Of a stretch of 64,000 nt of DNA, positions 13,039 through 23,216 are shown in pieces (within the stretch, counting starts at the first letter, position 1; the number at the start of each line of letters is the position of its first letter). This stretch comes from Microglena sp. YARC. Lineage: Eukaryota > Chlorophyta > Chlorophyceae > Chlamydomonadales > Chlamydomonadaceae. Under the pieces are notes generated by a model. It was given only the letters and a program-made list of their open reading frames with translations. It was not told the DNA's origin and made no database searches. The stretch is taken from assembly GCA_022414725.1 (NCBI GenBank), contig CM039464.1:42664462-42728461 (forward strand). The letters run 5' to 3'. Both the position numbers and the translations under genes were made by a program.

Positions 13039-14119
13039 TCAAAAACAAACCCGATAATCCATGGGATTGGGGCAATTGAGTTCATTATACTCTTTCAAGA
13101 GTCTACTCCGACACACTAGATACATAGGGTTGGTATTTACATGTCTCCAACTTTTTTGGATCTTTATAGCTGCTTCACGTCTTTTCACTATCCCATAAAT
13201 GTCTTTGTCGCTAATTAACATGTTGGGATTTGTGCTCAATACACGCCAATCCCATGCTTCATCTGGGTTTTCTAGTACAATGTCAAGCGTGATGTTGGGG
13301 TTTCTACTCAACCCGCGCCAATCCCACGATTTTCCCTGGGTTGGCTTGTACTATTTCCCACGTAACGATCGGGTTTGTACTGATATAATACCAGTTCACG
13401 GTTTATCTGGGTTACTGAGTACAATGTCATTAGTGATGTTTTTGTTCATGCTTAATACAATCCAATCCCATGGTTTATCTGGGTTGTTCTGTACAATATC
13501 CCATGTAATGTTAGGGTTTCTGCTCAACATATACCAGTCCCATGGTTTATCTGGGTTGTTGAGTACAATGTCCATTGTGACATTAGGGTTCATACTTAAT
13601 CCTATCCATTTCCATGGTTTGTGTGGGTTGGTTTGTACAATATCCCATGTAATGTTAGGATTTGTGCTCAACATATTCCAATCCCATGGTTTATATGGGT
13701 TGGATTGTATGTCGCCCCAAGTAATACTCGGGTTGCTACTCAACCAATACCAACTCCATTTTTTGTATGGGTAACTCAACACCATACCCAACGTAGTGCA
13801 TGGATTTCTACTTAACCAATACCAATCCCACATTTTGTCAGGATTGTTGAGTACAATGTCCTGAGTGATGTTGAGATTCATGCTCAACCCACCCCAATCC
13901 CATTGTTTGTTAGGGTTACTCGAGACAATCTCCCACGTAATGACCTGTTTTTTTGCTCAACCATTCCCAATCCCATGCCTTGTCAGGATTTGCGAGTATC
14001 ACACCCCATGTTAAACATGGATTAGAACTCAACCCCCCAAAAATCCATTTGCATTCTTCGCATTTGAGACGCCTCAATATATGATCGGTTAACTCATCAG
14101 TAGAAATAACAGACTTCAT
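13039..14119 (-). pseudogene. W-rich repeat protein of giant-virus type, frameshifted
   Basis: Three minus-strand frames (13916-14119, 13396-13887, 13039-13311) form one repeat protein. The start is the ATG at 14119. The first frame opens with a short unique region containing a CEECKW motif, followed by about eleven repeats of roughly 33 residues built on NPDKPWDW then LSxNPNITWDIV. The carboxy end is a unique basic segment (AAIKIQKSW, IQ-like). Breaks lie near 13887-13916, at a T homopolymer, and near 13311-13396. Repeats of this style occur in giant-virus genomes; the function is unknown, probably a repeat scaffold for protein binding. The shift at the homopolymer could be a sequencing error, so the gene may be intact in reality. 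Confidence 0.6.
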
Positions 14120-14505
14120 GCCGTGTTGTGTAATGGTGATTTATGATTGAATGGAAGTTATGTTTATACATGTATGGTTGATATGTTTCATTATCTGTTC
14201 CGCTGACTGTAGGACGGCGTGTGCTTCGGTTGGGGTAGCAGTTCATTTGGATCAGCATGTATTGTGAAATGTAACGCGGACATACTGCACATGGCCATCG
14301 CACACACATTATCTTCGCGCGCGAGCAAGTAGATCCTGAGAATCTTCCGGTAGAAAGAGGAGGAATATGGTGTAAACGTAATCATCAACAATACGATTTA
14401 TTTGAGAACAACTGTATCATTCGATGGCACACAGGACATCAAACGTTGTGTACGGTATCATCGAGCGACCGTGGACGCCCTTGCAGCAGCCGTCATCGAA
14501 TGAAG

Positions 14506-14513
14506 TATAAAAG
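14506..14513 (+). promoter_or_regulatory. TATA-box-like TATAAAAG
   Basis: TATAAAAG lies about 80 bp before the ATG of the zinc-finger/nuclease gene, in a gene-free stretch (14120-14593) that holds little else except a partial mariner-like end near 14394-14414. Confidence 0.45.
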
Positions 14514-14593
14514 ATACAGCATACTATTATTCATTTCCAGCACACTTTACATACACATCTTTATTCGCGGTACCGGAGTTCTATCATATACAG

Positions 14594-16027
14594 ATGTCAT
14601 CAAGGAAATTCGTATGCGATTTTAATGGATGCCACTCTGCATTTGCTGATAGTGGTAATTTGAAGACACACAAAAGGACGCATACAGGAGAAAAACCATT
14701 TATATGCGATTTTTATGGATGTGGTGCTGCATTTGCTGGTAGTGGTAATTTGACGGTACACAAAAGGAAGCATACAGGAGAAAAACCATTTATATGCGAT
14801 TTCGAGGGATGCAATGCTGCATTTTCTCAAAATGGTGCTTTGACTAAACACAAAAGGACCCATACAGGAGAAAAACCATTTACATGCGATTTTCATGGAT
14901 GTGGTGCTGCATTTCCTGATAGTGGTGATTTGACTAAACACAAAAGGACGCATACAGGAGAAAAACCATTTACATGCGATTTTCACGGATGTGGTGCTGC
15001 ATTTCCTACTAGTGGTAATTTGACGGTACACAAAAGGACGCATACAGGAGAAAAACCATTTACATGCGATTTTCATGGATGTGGTGCTGCATTTTCTACT
15101 AGTGGTAATTTGACGGTACACAAAAGGACGCATACAGGAGAAAAACCATTTACATGCGATTTTCATGGATGTGGTGCTGCATTTGCTGGTAGTGGTTCTT
15201 TGACTAAACACAAAAGGACGCATACAGGAGAAAAACCATTTACATGCGATTTTCATGGATGTGGTGCTGCATTTGCTAGTAGTGGTGATTTGAAGACACA
15301 TAAAAGGGTGCATACAGGAGAGAAACCATTTACATGCAATTTTCATGGATGTGGTGCTGCATTTGCTGGTAGTGGTTCTTTGACGGTACACAAAAGGACG
15401 CATACAGGAGAAAAACCATTAACATGCGATTTTCATGGATGTGGTGCTGCATTCGCTCAGAGTTCTGGTTTGACTAACCACAAAAGGACGCATACAGTCG
15501 AGTATCAACAGCGGAAGAAAAGAGAAGAGCAAAATGTTGCCAAGTTGTTAGAAAATCATGGCATTGATTTCAAAAGAGAACACCAGGTAAACTTTAGCTG
15601 TATGGGATCTACATTCGCAAGGATAGATTTCTTGATTGTAAAAGACGGGGTTGCTATATTCTTAGAGATCGATGAGAATCAACATAAATTCGGCGGATAC
15701 TCGGTTGCTTGTGACATGAAAAGGATGGCTAACATCTATGAGTCCCTAGTCTTCGATGACAACACACTGCCATTGTATTTCATTCGGTACAATCCGCACG
15801 CATACCGGGTCGGTGGTGAACTACAAAAAACAAAGACTGTCTTTCGTCAACAATACTTAGTGGATGTTATCAACTCTATCAATTCTACAACTGTTAAACG
15901 AATGAATATACTGTACATGTATTTTGATTGTGATACACTCTTAGATGGAAAGATTCGATTGTCTGTTCACACAGACCCAGAGTATAACGATAAAATGAAG
16001 AAGTGCTGTCTACACCCAGTGTATTAG
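14594..16027 (+). CDS. Ten C2H2 zinc fingers fused to a restriction-nuclease-like domain
   Basis: The 477-residue protein starts with ten near-identical fingers of the C-x4-C-x12-H-x3-H type joined by TGEKP linkers (residues about 5-305, 30 residues or 90 bp each). The carboxy-terminal ~165 residues form a second domain with a conserved acidic core, ARIDFLIV then IFLEIDENQH, which resembles the D...ExD/ExxH pattern of PD-(D/E)XK-type nucleases found beside zinc fingers in algae and their viruses. The architecture is a natural DNA-reading array plus a likely DNA-cutting domain, so a site-specific nuclease or a mobile-element protein is the best guess. Differences among fingers fall mainly in the recognition helix. 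The start ATG follows a TATA-like box. The nuclease call rests on the motif only. The gene is intact and stands alone between repeat regions. Confidence 0.8.
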   Translation: MSSRKFVCDFNGCHSAFADSGNLKTHKRTHTGEKPFICDFYGCGAAFAGSGNLTVHKRKHTGEKPFICDFEGCNAAFSQNGALTKHKRTHTGEKPFTCDFHGCGAAFPDSGDLTKHKRTHTGEKPFTCDFHGCGAAFPTSGNLTVHKRTHTGEKPFTCDFHGCGAAFSTSGNLTVHKRTHTGEKPFTCDFHGCGAAFAGSGSLTKHKRTHTGEKPFTCDFHGCGAAFASSGDLKTHKRVHTGEKPFTCNFHGCGAAFAGSGSLTVHKRTHTGEKPLTCDFHGCGAAFAQSSGLTNHKRTHTVEYQQRKKREEQNVAKLLENHGIDFKREHQVNFSCMGSTFARIDFLIVKDGVAIFLEIDENQHKFGGYSVACDMKRMANIYESLVFDDNTLPLYFIRYNPHAYRVGGELQKTKTVFRQQYLVDVINSINSTTVKRMNILYMYFDCDTLLDGKIRLSVHTDPEYNDKMKKCCLHPVY

Positions 16028-16054
16028 TAGTTACCTAGAACTTTCGGTTTCTGA

Positions 16055-16170
16055 AGGGCAAGGGACTGTTGCATGCGCTGAACGAGCGTGCACGGGTAAG
16101 GTACGTGACCACGATCGATTCCATCGTGCTCATGCTCAACAACTTCACGACCGACGTCAAGTCGCATGCA
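16055..16170 (+). pseudogene. Walker A fragment of a TVpol-type SF3 helicase
   Basis: This ~115-bp piece is close at DNA level to 50813-50934 inside the TVpol-helicase gene. It encodes GKGLLHALNER and, further on, IDSIVLMLNNFTTDVKS. Only the region just after Walker A remains. It is a relic of another copy of that gene. Confidence 0.75.
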
Positions 16171-16189
16171 TGCATTGCAAATGTAAGCA

Positions 16190-17547
16190 ATGCACTGAGA
16201 CCAGCTGAAAATGAGTCATATGTGTATTGAATATTTGGTTCGTTTGGTTAACTGTTTTTACACATTGAGATATATTCAGACTTTGTAAATCGTAAAAGAA
16301 GACTGAGATAATCAAGAGTAGTCATTCTGGAGACATATCCAATGTCCCAACAGTCCGGTATCCAGTTATAGTATTCATTGATGACAATTTCAGTGCACTG
16401 AGAACAGCTGAAAAGGAGTCATCTGTGTATTTAATATTTGGGTCATTTGGGTCACTTTATTTACACCTTGAGATATATTCAGACTTTGTAAATCCTAAAA
16501 GAGGACAGAGAGAATCCAGAGTAGTATTCAGGAGACATCTCCAAGTGACCCAAAAGTCCGGTTATAAATTGTTCAGAATACCATCTCATCACCATCACAA
16601 GACAGCTTCATGTTGACGATGACCATACGCTGAGTACGGTTGGTTGCTGAGTACTGATCACAACAACCTTTGGCAGACACATTGGAGCATGACTTGAGAG
16701 AGAATCAAGAGTAGTCATTCTGGAGACATATCCAATGTCCCAACAGTCCGGTATCCAGTTATAGTATTCATTGATGACAATTTCAGTGCACTGAGAACAG
16801 CTGAAAAGGAGTCATCTGTGTATTTAATATTTGGGTCATTTGGGTCACTTTATTTACACCTTGAGATATATTCAGACTTTGTAAATCCTAAAAGATGACA
16901 GAGAGAATCCAGAGTAGTATTCAGGAGACATCTCCAAGTGACCCAAAAGTCCGGTTATAAATTGTTCAGAATACCATCTCATCACCATCACAAGACAGCT
17001 TCATGTTGACGATGACCATACGCTGAGTACGGTTGGTTGCTGAGTACTGATCACAACAACCTTTGGCAGACACATTGGAGCATGACTTGAGAGAGAATCA
17101 AGAGTAGTCATTCTGGAGACATATCCAATGTCCCAACAGTCCGGTATCCAGTTATAGTATTCATTGATGACAATTTCAGTGCACTGAGAACAGCTGAAAA
17201 GGAGTCATCTGTGTATTTAATATTTGGGTCATTTGGGTCACTTTATTTACACCTTGAGATATATTCAGACTTTGTAAATCCTAAAAGAGGACAGAGAGAA
17301 TCCAGAGTAGTATTCAGGAGACATCTCCAAGTGACCCAACAATCCGGTATCCATGTATAGTATTCATTGATGACAATTTCAGGAGTCATCTGTGTATTTA
17401 ATATTTAGGTCATTTGGGTCACTTTATTTACACCTTGAGATATATTCAGACTTTGTAAATCCTAAAAGATGACAGAGAGAATCCAGAGTAGTATTCAGGA
17501 GACATCTCCAAGTGACCCAAAAGTCCGGTTATAAATTGTTCAGAATA
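16190..17547 (+). repeat. Tandem ~395-bp repeats that include the primase gene tail
   Basis: Units begin around 16310, 16703 and 17095, with a shortened extra unit near 17340. Each carries shared strings such as GGGTCATTTGGGTCACTTTA. Each full unit also includes a ~115-bp block (at 16580 and 16974) that is nearly identical to 17548-17660, the 3' end of the primase-helicase coding region. The array therefore arose by tandem duplication reaching into the gene. Confidence 0.8.
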
Positions 17548-20148
17548 CCATCTCATCACCATCACAAGACAGCTTCATGTTGACGATGACCATACGCTGA
17601 GTACGGTTGGTTGCTGAGTACTGATCACAACAACCTTTGCCAGACACATTGGAGCAAGACTTACACACATGCATCCTGATGTCTGGGCAAAGGAAGCCGA
17701 AGCGTTGGAACACACCAGCGTCCTTCTCAAACGTGCAATTCATTACGTTCTTGTACGCCGTTTTGAACTTATTCAGTGGTGTCGTGGCTCCCTCGATGTG
17801 CTCGATCTTGTATTGGCGATCTTCATTGTCCATGCTCAAGAACTCGTGGAGCTTGTTCGTTGCAACAGCGAGGCGGCTCTGCCAGTCGATCATGATGGGT
17901 GGAACAGCCGTCCAGAAGTCTCCACGAATGTGCTTCCGCAGGGCATCGTACTCGACCAAGGCACGGTGGATAAAGTTGGCAATCTCTCCAGTCTCCATGA
18001 TCTTAGCCTTGAGGCCATAGTCGCGCTCTGCCTTTGGTACAGCGACGTCGAAGCGGAAGGAGACGATGCGGCGCCCAATGTTGTCACCAGTGTCCTTGTA
18101 GTCCGGCGTGTAGTTGCTCGCGATAATGATAGGCGTAGTCCACTTGATGAACAAGGCCTTCTCCTTTTTCCTCGGGATTTCAAGCCGATCGCCAGAAGTC
18201 ATGCTCTGGAACGAGACTTGCGGGATACAGCTGCTCATTTCAGCCGGCATGTCACATCCCACGACGACCTCTTTGTCGAAGATGTTTGCTGAACCAAACA
18301 CTTCCTCTCGCTTGCTGGAGAGATTGCCAACAGCATCTTCAGCGAAGCACGATGTGATGGTATTCAGCAGGACAGACTTGCCCGTACCACCGACGCCGAT
18401 CATGTATGGCATCACTTGCCAGTCGTCGTGTTTGCCAACTTCGAAGAACAGCCGGCCGACCATCGCATAAAACATCGACGCAACTTCTCCATCGAAGTTT
18501 GTCTCCAGTATCTTGTCGATAATCGGCGTGTCGGTAGATGCAGTGTAGTCGCAGTCAAGATGGTGGCGAGCAACCTTTCCCATCACGCTCGAAGTGTCAC
18601 CGTCATAGGGGACGAACCGCATGTCAGACAGACAAAGAACTCCGTTCGAGAACGACAGTAGATCCTTGTCGACTGTGTACTGTGGCATGCTCTCCTCTTC
18701 TGTCAGGAACCGCATGTACTCGACACAGCTCTTCCCGCGAGAAGGGTGCATCCGCAGCATCTTGTACGTCTCCGGGTTGTGCTTCAACGACTTGTTGACA
18801 TATTCTTCATAGTCGCAGAGCACTCGGTAGGCACACGGGCAAGATTCGATAGGTTTATACACGTTGCCGTTGCCCTTCATGAGTCTCCTGTCCTTGGAGA
18901 ATTCGAGCATTTGATCGAGCATGACTACGTAGTCTGGGTCATCCTCTGACCTGACGATAATGTTGTTGACCATTGTCCCATTGTTGATGAAGATCTGTTG
19001 GTTGATACCGAACCGGTTCTGCATGGCCATCTCCTGCTGCTTGTACACGATGTCCATTGTCTTCCTGATGTCACGCTTGCCATTGATAAACGTCGACCCT
19101 GCATCCGTGTATACTCGAATTCTCTCGTCTCCAGAGTTGACGTTTAACACCCTGACCTTAAGTCCCTTATAGTTATTGCTCGTCATCGTCACACCAGATA
19201 TCTCGAAATTTGACGTCTCCAACTGAGCATCAAATGAGCAGTCCGGTGGCACGTCCTTGAGGAACTCGAGCGACGACACAGGCATGGCGAACGTCTTCGG
19301 CATCGCGCCATGGCACTGGGATCCGAGCTTTACGACGTATCTGTTGCGGTCGATTGTTCCATCGATGCCCTCTGCGTTCCGGAAGGTGATGGATCCATTC
19401 TTGAGTTCCACGTATTGGTTTATGTCTGAGCTGGTCATCTCCTCGAGCTCCTTAGCAACTGCGTCCAACTTAATCTCGTGGTCCTGTGTGGGCGTTAGCG
19501 GTCTGTCGACCTCGGTGGTGGTGGCAGCCGGCCGGCGCTGCGTAGAGTTCTGAGCCGGCGCCTTGTGCACGGAAGACCACTTGGTGTAGTCGACCGGGTT
19601 GTCCTCCTTGGCCCACATGCGCAGCGACCCGATGCCGAGTGCCCTCGGTCCCTGCCTCGGCGGTCCCATGTTGCTCCACTTGCGGTCGTGCTCGCCATCG
19701 TCGTACTTTGTCGGGCACAGTTTGCCGAAGCGCTTCCACAGCATGCGGCGCGCGTGCGACTCGCCGACCTGGATGTTGTTGAGTGCCCATCCGACGCTCA
19801 TCCAGTTCGTGTGGGTCTTGGAGCGCTCCTCGCCGAGCAGGGCGCACAGGCTCTCCAGCATCATCCAGGACTCGTCGTCGTCGGCGATCTCGTAGTAGAC
19901 CACCTCTTCTTTAGCGGCCTGGCGGTCGATCTCCTTCTTCACGTGTTCCTCCTGGTCGTCTTGTATCTTCTGGAGTCCGTCGGTGGTGAGCTCTGTCTCC
20001 TCGTACTTGTTCCTGATCGAGAGGCGCTCGACCAGCTCTCCGGGCGACATCTCGCATCCCTCGGTGACCTTGCCGTCCTTCGAGACGGTGTACGCTACCT
20101 GCCACGCGGAGGTCTCCTCGGGCTTCTTGGAGCCGTACATGAACCATC
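17540..20148 (-). CDS. D5-type primase-helicase, exon 2 (SF3 helicase part)
   Basis: This is the main exon of a viral replication protein. Joined to exon 1 it gives 1046 residues, a normal length for nucleocytoplasmic large DNA virus D5 proteins. After the splice it opens with GWFMYGSKKP, typical of the end of the archaeo-eukaryotic primase domain. A region like the PriCT-type linker follows. The SF3 ATPase has Walker A GVGGTGKS (about 762-769 of the spliced protein), Walker B VVVGCDMP (805-812) and motif C IIIASNYTP (851-859). A cysteine cluster near the end (CKSCSNVSGKGCC) may bind zinc. It should unwind DNA at viral replication forks. The tail of the gene is copied in tandem downstream. 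All catalytic motifs are intact. Confidence 0.9.
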
Positions 20149-20651
20149 CTGCGTGGTGAGTATGAGGTAATCCGATGAGTATATTATACTACAGTCGGCG
20201 GAACAGTAAAATGAAACATCCCAATAAACGGTATAAGGCGTCGACAGACATGATAGTGTCCTACAAAATGGCCCGTCCAGCAAAGAAACATCCTTTCATG
20301 ACGCATTGCACATCAACAAAGACCCCGTGTTCTTTTGGGCCACGGTACCGGGGAAGAGTCGATCGCTTAAGTGCGGCTGGTCCTTCAATGGACACTCTCG
20401 AAAGTACCGACAAAAGAACGATACGGAGTCTGCAGGATGGATAGCCGTTATCTAAAAAAGAACCAAAAGAACCAAAAGAACCAAATAACCAAAAAGAACC
20501 AAAAAGAACCAAAATAACCAAAATCGTATTGGTGTTCCACTGCCCCGTGGGTTGCTACACCATTTGGTTACACCGTAAGGTGTGCCGTACACTCCAGAAA
20601 ACGGTTTCATTTTAGTATTCCGTCAAGTGTATTAATGGAATCCATCCTCAC
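20149..20651 (-). other. GT-AG intron inside the primase-helicase gene
   Basis: On the minus strand the intron begins GTGAGGATGG and ends ACTCACCACGCAG. Removing it joins AACG to GATGG and gives ERNGWFMYGSKKP in one frame, exactly what the primase family shows across this junction. Without splicing, the first frame stops at once (GEDGFH then stop). Most of the 503-bp intron is a small transposon (20192-20629); without it only about 65 bp would remain. Confidence 0.85.
20192..20629. mobile_element. 438-bp non-autonomous element with A and B ends, TA target
   Basis: Left end CAGTCGGCGGAACAGTAAAA and right end, read inward, CACTTGACGGAATACTAAAA are imperfect inverted repeats flanked by TA on both sides (20190-20191 and 20630-20631), as in Tc1/mariner elements. 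The same two ends bound the Fanzor element at 28118-30875, so this is its internally deleted relative. The interior contains a KDPVFFWATVPG-encoding stretch also found at 41850-41990 and an AACCAAAAG microsatellite (20451-20523). Confidence 0.8.
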
Positions 20652-21183
20652 CGTTCCTCTCGATGACCGCCTCATCGTACATGTTACTGGGATCGTTTAG
20701 GTAGTCGTCCCCGAACGACTTCCAGTTGGTCAGCATGTCCTTCCTGACGGTGTGCTGGATGCAGGGATGCGTCACGACGTCTGGGACGACGAGGTGCACA
20801 CCGTCCTTCCACAAACCCTTACTCTCGCGCGGCTTTTCCTTCTCAAGGACGAAGCACTGAGTGTTCTCGGGTACGACCACGTACTTTGCGAGCTTCTTGA
20901 AAAACGCCTTGACGAACAAGCGGACGTCTGCGTCATCGTAGATCCTTGTTGGCTCGGACTGACGCAAGTCGATGTCGACTATTGCCGGGCCGATGTATCG
21001 GTGCTGCTCGACGATCGAGAGGAACTTTCCGGCATTTATTTCTTCAATGTAGGCACTCATGAATTCATCGTAGGCATTGGCAGCGACGTAATACTTTCCG
21101 CCGTTCATCGCCGTGTGCGTTGGCGACGCACCGGTCCTCTTGCATTCCGACTCGCATTTGCGAAGCACGTTGATCAAATTCAT
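20652..21183 (-). CDS. D5-type primase-helicase, exon 1 (primase part)
   Basis: This exon encodes the amino-terminal archaeo-eukaryotic primase domain. The start is the ATG at 21183 (an upstream TTG at 21189 is in frame but less likely). The catalytic acidic pair is in AIVDIDLR (D70 and D72), and the second motif is KDGVHLVVP with H130. Its sequence flows into exon 2 through the GT-AG intron at 20149-20651. The domain would synthesise primers for the helicase domain of the same protein. Upstream lies a telomere-like repeat, and no obvious promoter was seen. Confidence 0.85.
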
Positions 21184-21248
21184 GGTCAATAGAAAGTTGC
21201 TCCATGAAAAAGGACTGAAGTGGTGGATCCTGATGTTTTGTACAATCC

Positions 21249-21302
21249 ATAGCTGGGTTTAGGGTTTAGGGTTTATGGTTTAGGGTTTCGAGTTTCGGGT
21301 TT
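21249..21302 (+). repeat. Telomere-like (TTTAGGG)n tract
   Basis: The tract contains several TTTAGGG units grading into TTTATGG and TTTCGAG/TTTCGGG variants. TTTAGGG is the telomere repeat of plants, many green algae and several other protists. Here it is internal, 60 bp upstream of the primase start. Confidence 0.75.
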
Positions 21303-21537
21303 CTCACTTGTGGGGAGTCTCGAAGCATACTGGGTCAAGGGCGTACCGTTTGCTCGCGAACAGGAGAGTAGCGCCCGCACAAACATGTACTTGAAAATCT
21401 TTGTTTTATTTGTTGCCGTTGTTGCTGAATTAATCTACAAAAAAGTGGTTCGTGTAGAATGTTGAAGAGGTTCTCGAAGATAAAAATAAGGGAAGCCCAG
21501 GATTTTGTATTCAACAAGCGCGGATCCCCTTTCACAT

Positions 21538-21562
21538 CGGCGGAACAGTAAAATGAAACATC
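21538..21562 (+). repeat. Truncated A end of the Fanzor-linked element
   Basis: CGGCGGAACAGTAAAATGAA is the inner part of the A end; the first bases of the terminal repeat are missing. No partner B end is nearby. The flanks show no gene. Confidence 0.65.
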
Positions 21563-21593
21563 CAAAAACAAATAAAACAAATATAGTTATAAA

Positions 21594-21792
21594 TAGTTAT
21601 AAAATATAAATATAAATATAAATATAAATATAAATATAAAATATAAATATATAATATATAATATAATATAATTTAATATAATATAATATAATATAATATA
21701 ATATAATATAATATAATATATATAATATAAATATAATATAAATATAATATAAATATAAATATAAATATAAATATAAATAGTTATAAATAGTT
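21594..21792. repeat. AT-only microsatellite
   Basis: The tract is made of AATATA/ATAAAT units, almost entirely A and T. Frames through it are artefacts. It ends at the start of the dispersed repeat 21785-22115. Confidence 0.9.
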
Positions 21793-22115
21793 TTATTTGT
21801 TTCAGCTTGGTTGGGTATCCAGGGCCACCACGTGGAGGTGCTGATTTTGGCCCCGTTTTGTTTCAAATACTTGAAACAGGAACACCTTCTCATCCAGATT
21901 ACTTCTTGGTGTGGGACATCCCTTTGCGTGTTAACACAGGCTTGGCGACGAAAGTCGGGTTGTCGTAAATGACGAATACCTTGGGTCGGGACGCAATGAT
22001 TGCGAAGACGTCAGAGATTCCAAACATTTCGTATGACAGATGCAGTATATTAAGGGTGTGAGGAGGTTTTTTGTTGTATTCCTAACGTTCCGAAAAACCT
22101 TTCAATTTTTTTGTA
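21785..22115 (-). repeat. ~330-bp dispersed repeat, copy 1
   Basis: It matches 47655-48017 along its length, including GCTTGGTTGGGTATCCAGGG and GGGTCGGGACGCAATGATTG. It carries a small minus-strand open frame that stays open in both copies. Confidence 0.8.
21899..22027 (-). CDS. Small conserved open frame (42 aa), copy 1
   Basis: The ATG at 22027 opens a 42-residue frame (starts MFGISDVFAIIASRP, ends MSHTKK). The copy at 47784-47930 has the same start and end with 48 residues; the length difference keeps the frame. That pattern hints at coding constraint, though two copies of a young repeat could also stay open by chance. No domain is recognisable. Confidence 0.35.
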   Translation of the reverse strand: MFGISDVFAIIASRPKVFVIYDNPTFVAKPVLTRKGMSHTKK

Positions 22116-22116
22116 T

Positions 22117-22614
22117 TTAAAGATTCTCAGACCACGCGATCGAGGACTCGGGGATGATACCGGCACTCACCTGCCATCGCTGGTGCTTAGACAACTGCTT
22201 CACCAACTTAATTCCGTTCTTGCGGGTCTCATAAGAAGTCTCAATCGTGTCTACGAAACGGTCAACAAGAACGTCACTTGTAAAAGCACACTGACGCAGG
22301 CAACTGAACTTTTCGAAAGAAAGAATATCCTCGATGTTCTTGCTACTACACAACTGAGCTAGGGCAATGGACAAATTACCCTTCGTAGTGCACATAACCA
22401 CTTGAAACCCCTCGCGACTGATGTTCATATGCAAAAGGGGGATGATACCCTTCACGTAATCACTCGAGTGAAGGAAGCCCTCCTTCTCGGAAAAATGAAT
22501 GTCGTGTGATTGAGCGTTCAACATGAACACAGCCAGCTTAGCTGCAAAAGTCGCATCTCCAGAAGTCTTCTTACGTTTTGAAGTAGAAGAGGAATTGCGG
22601 GTTGTTGAAGACAT
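22117..22614 (-). CDS. Hypothetical protein, 165 aa
   Basis: The start is the ATG at 22614, with AT-rich TTTTATATGC about 30 bp upstream as a possible TATA element. The first ~20 residues are rich in Ser, Thr and Lys (NSSSTSKRKK), perhaps a nuclear-import tail. The rest is a mixed alpha/beta-like sequence with no motif I recognise. It lies head-to-tail with the next minus-strand gene (22665-23183), 50 bp apart. Confidence 0.55.
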   Translation of the reverse strand: MSSTTRNSSSTSKRKKTSGDATFAAKLAVFMLNAQSHDIHFSEKEGFLHSSDYVKGIIPLLHMNISREGFQVVMCTTKGNLSIALAQLCSSKNIEDILSFEKFSCLRQCAFTSDVLVDRFVDTIETSYETRKNGIKLVKQLSKHQRWQVSAGIIPESSIAWSENL

Positions 22615-22664
22615 TTACGTACACGTATACATGTATACATGCATATAAAAATATGAACGACTCG

Positions 22665-23183
22665 CTACAGTCGGCTCCGGCGTGATCCAGAGTTTGTGAT
22701 CAACTCGTTCACTACCGCCGTGATGCCTTCGCATTCGAACGCCAAGCTGTGGAATGAATCGTAGCAAACCGTATGTCTGCCGAAACTACGCAGTGTGGCA
22801 TACAATCCGATGCGGTCTCCGACATGCAACGGCGTGTCCCCAGTGGTGCATGACAGACTGCATGTGCCCTCGCCAGCATCACTCGTGTCATAGATGGTGG
22901 TGTAACTAGGCACTAACACTGTGATGGTCCGTGGTGGCAGGAACACCGCCTCGTCCACATCAAACCATTTCTTGATCATGTCCCTTCGTAGGGCGTCTAC
23001 CGCATGCCATGTGTGTTCGTCACATATTTTGAGATCCAGGGTGGCACCGGTCTTGAATGTGCCGTTGCCTGACGGACTGAATATCGCAACGATTTCTCCC
23101 ATAGGAATGGTGACAAAGGCGCACGGGACATGACTGGGGAACTTCTCACATGCACCGGTGGCATCTGCCCCGATCACGATCAT
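22665..23183 (-). CDS. Hypothetical protein, 172 aa, start next to a transposon end
   Basis: The first ATG of the frame is at 23183 (MIVIGADATG). Sequence further upstream in frame is only the mariner-like terminal repeat (23187-23216), which would be read as MCPTLFENN from a GTG. The product is beta-rich and has no motif I know. The stop falls in CGACTGTAG, which resembles the edge of the A-type terminal repeat but is too short to be sure. It may be transcribed from sequence within the element end. Confidence 0.5.
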   Translation of the reverse strand: MIVIGADATGACEKFPSHVPCAFVTIPMGEIVAIFSPSGNGTFKTGATLDLKICDEHTWHAVDALRRDMIKKWFDVDEAVFLPPRTITVLVPSYTTIYDTSDAGEGTCSLSCTTGDTPLHVGDRIGLYATLRSFGRHTVCYDSFHSLAFECEGITAVVNELITNSGSRRSRL

Positions 23184-23184
23184 A

Positions 23185-23216
23185 TTGTTCTCAAATAAAG
23201 TGGGACACACCTTATA
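23185..23216 (+). repeat. Second mariner-like terminal repeat, left orientation
   Basis: TATTGTTCTCAAATAAAGTG is a variant of the end CAGTTGTTCTCAAATAAAGT, followed by GGACACACC. It sits directly upstream of the start codon at 23183. A right-facing end of the same type lies at 26031-26061, but I cannot show that they bound one element. Confidence 0.6.

Noticed and set aside
13199..13774. 191-codon plus-strand frame
   Set aside because: It is antisense to the W-rich repeat gene; the repeat period keeps it open.
14600..15403. 267-codon minus-strand frame
   Set aside because: It is the mirror of the 90-bp zinc-finger repeats.
19565..20170. 201-codon plus-strand frame opposite the primase-helicase
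   Set aside because: It is antisense to a strongly conserved gene and has no motif of its own.
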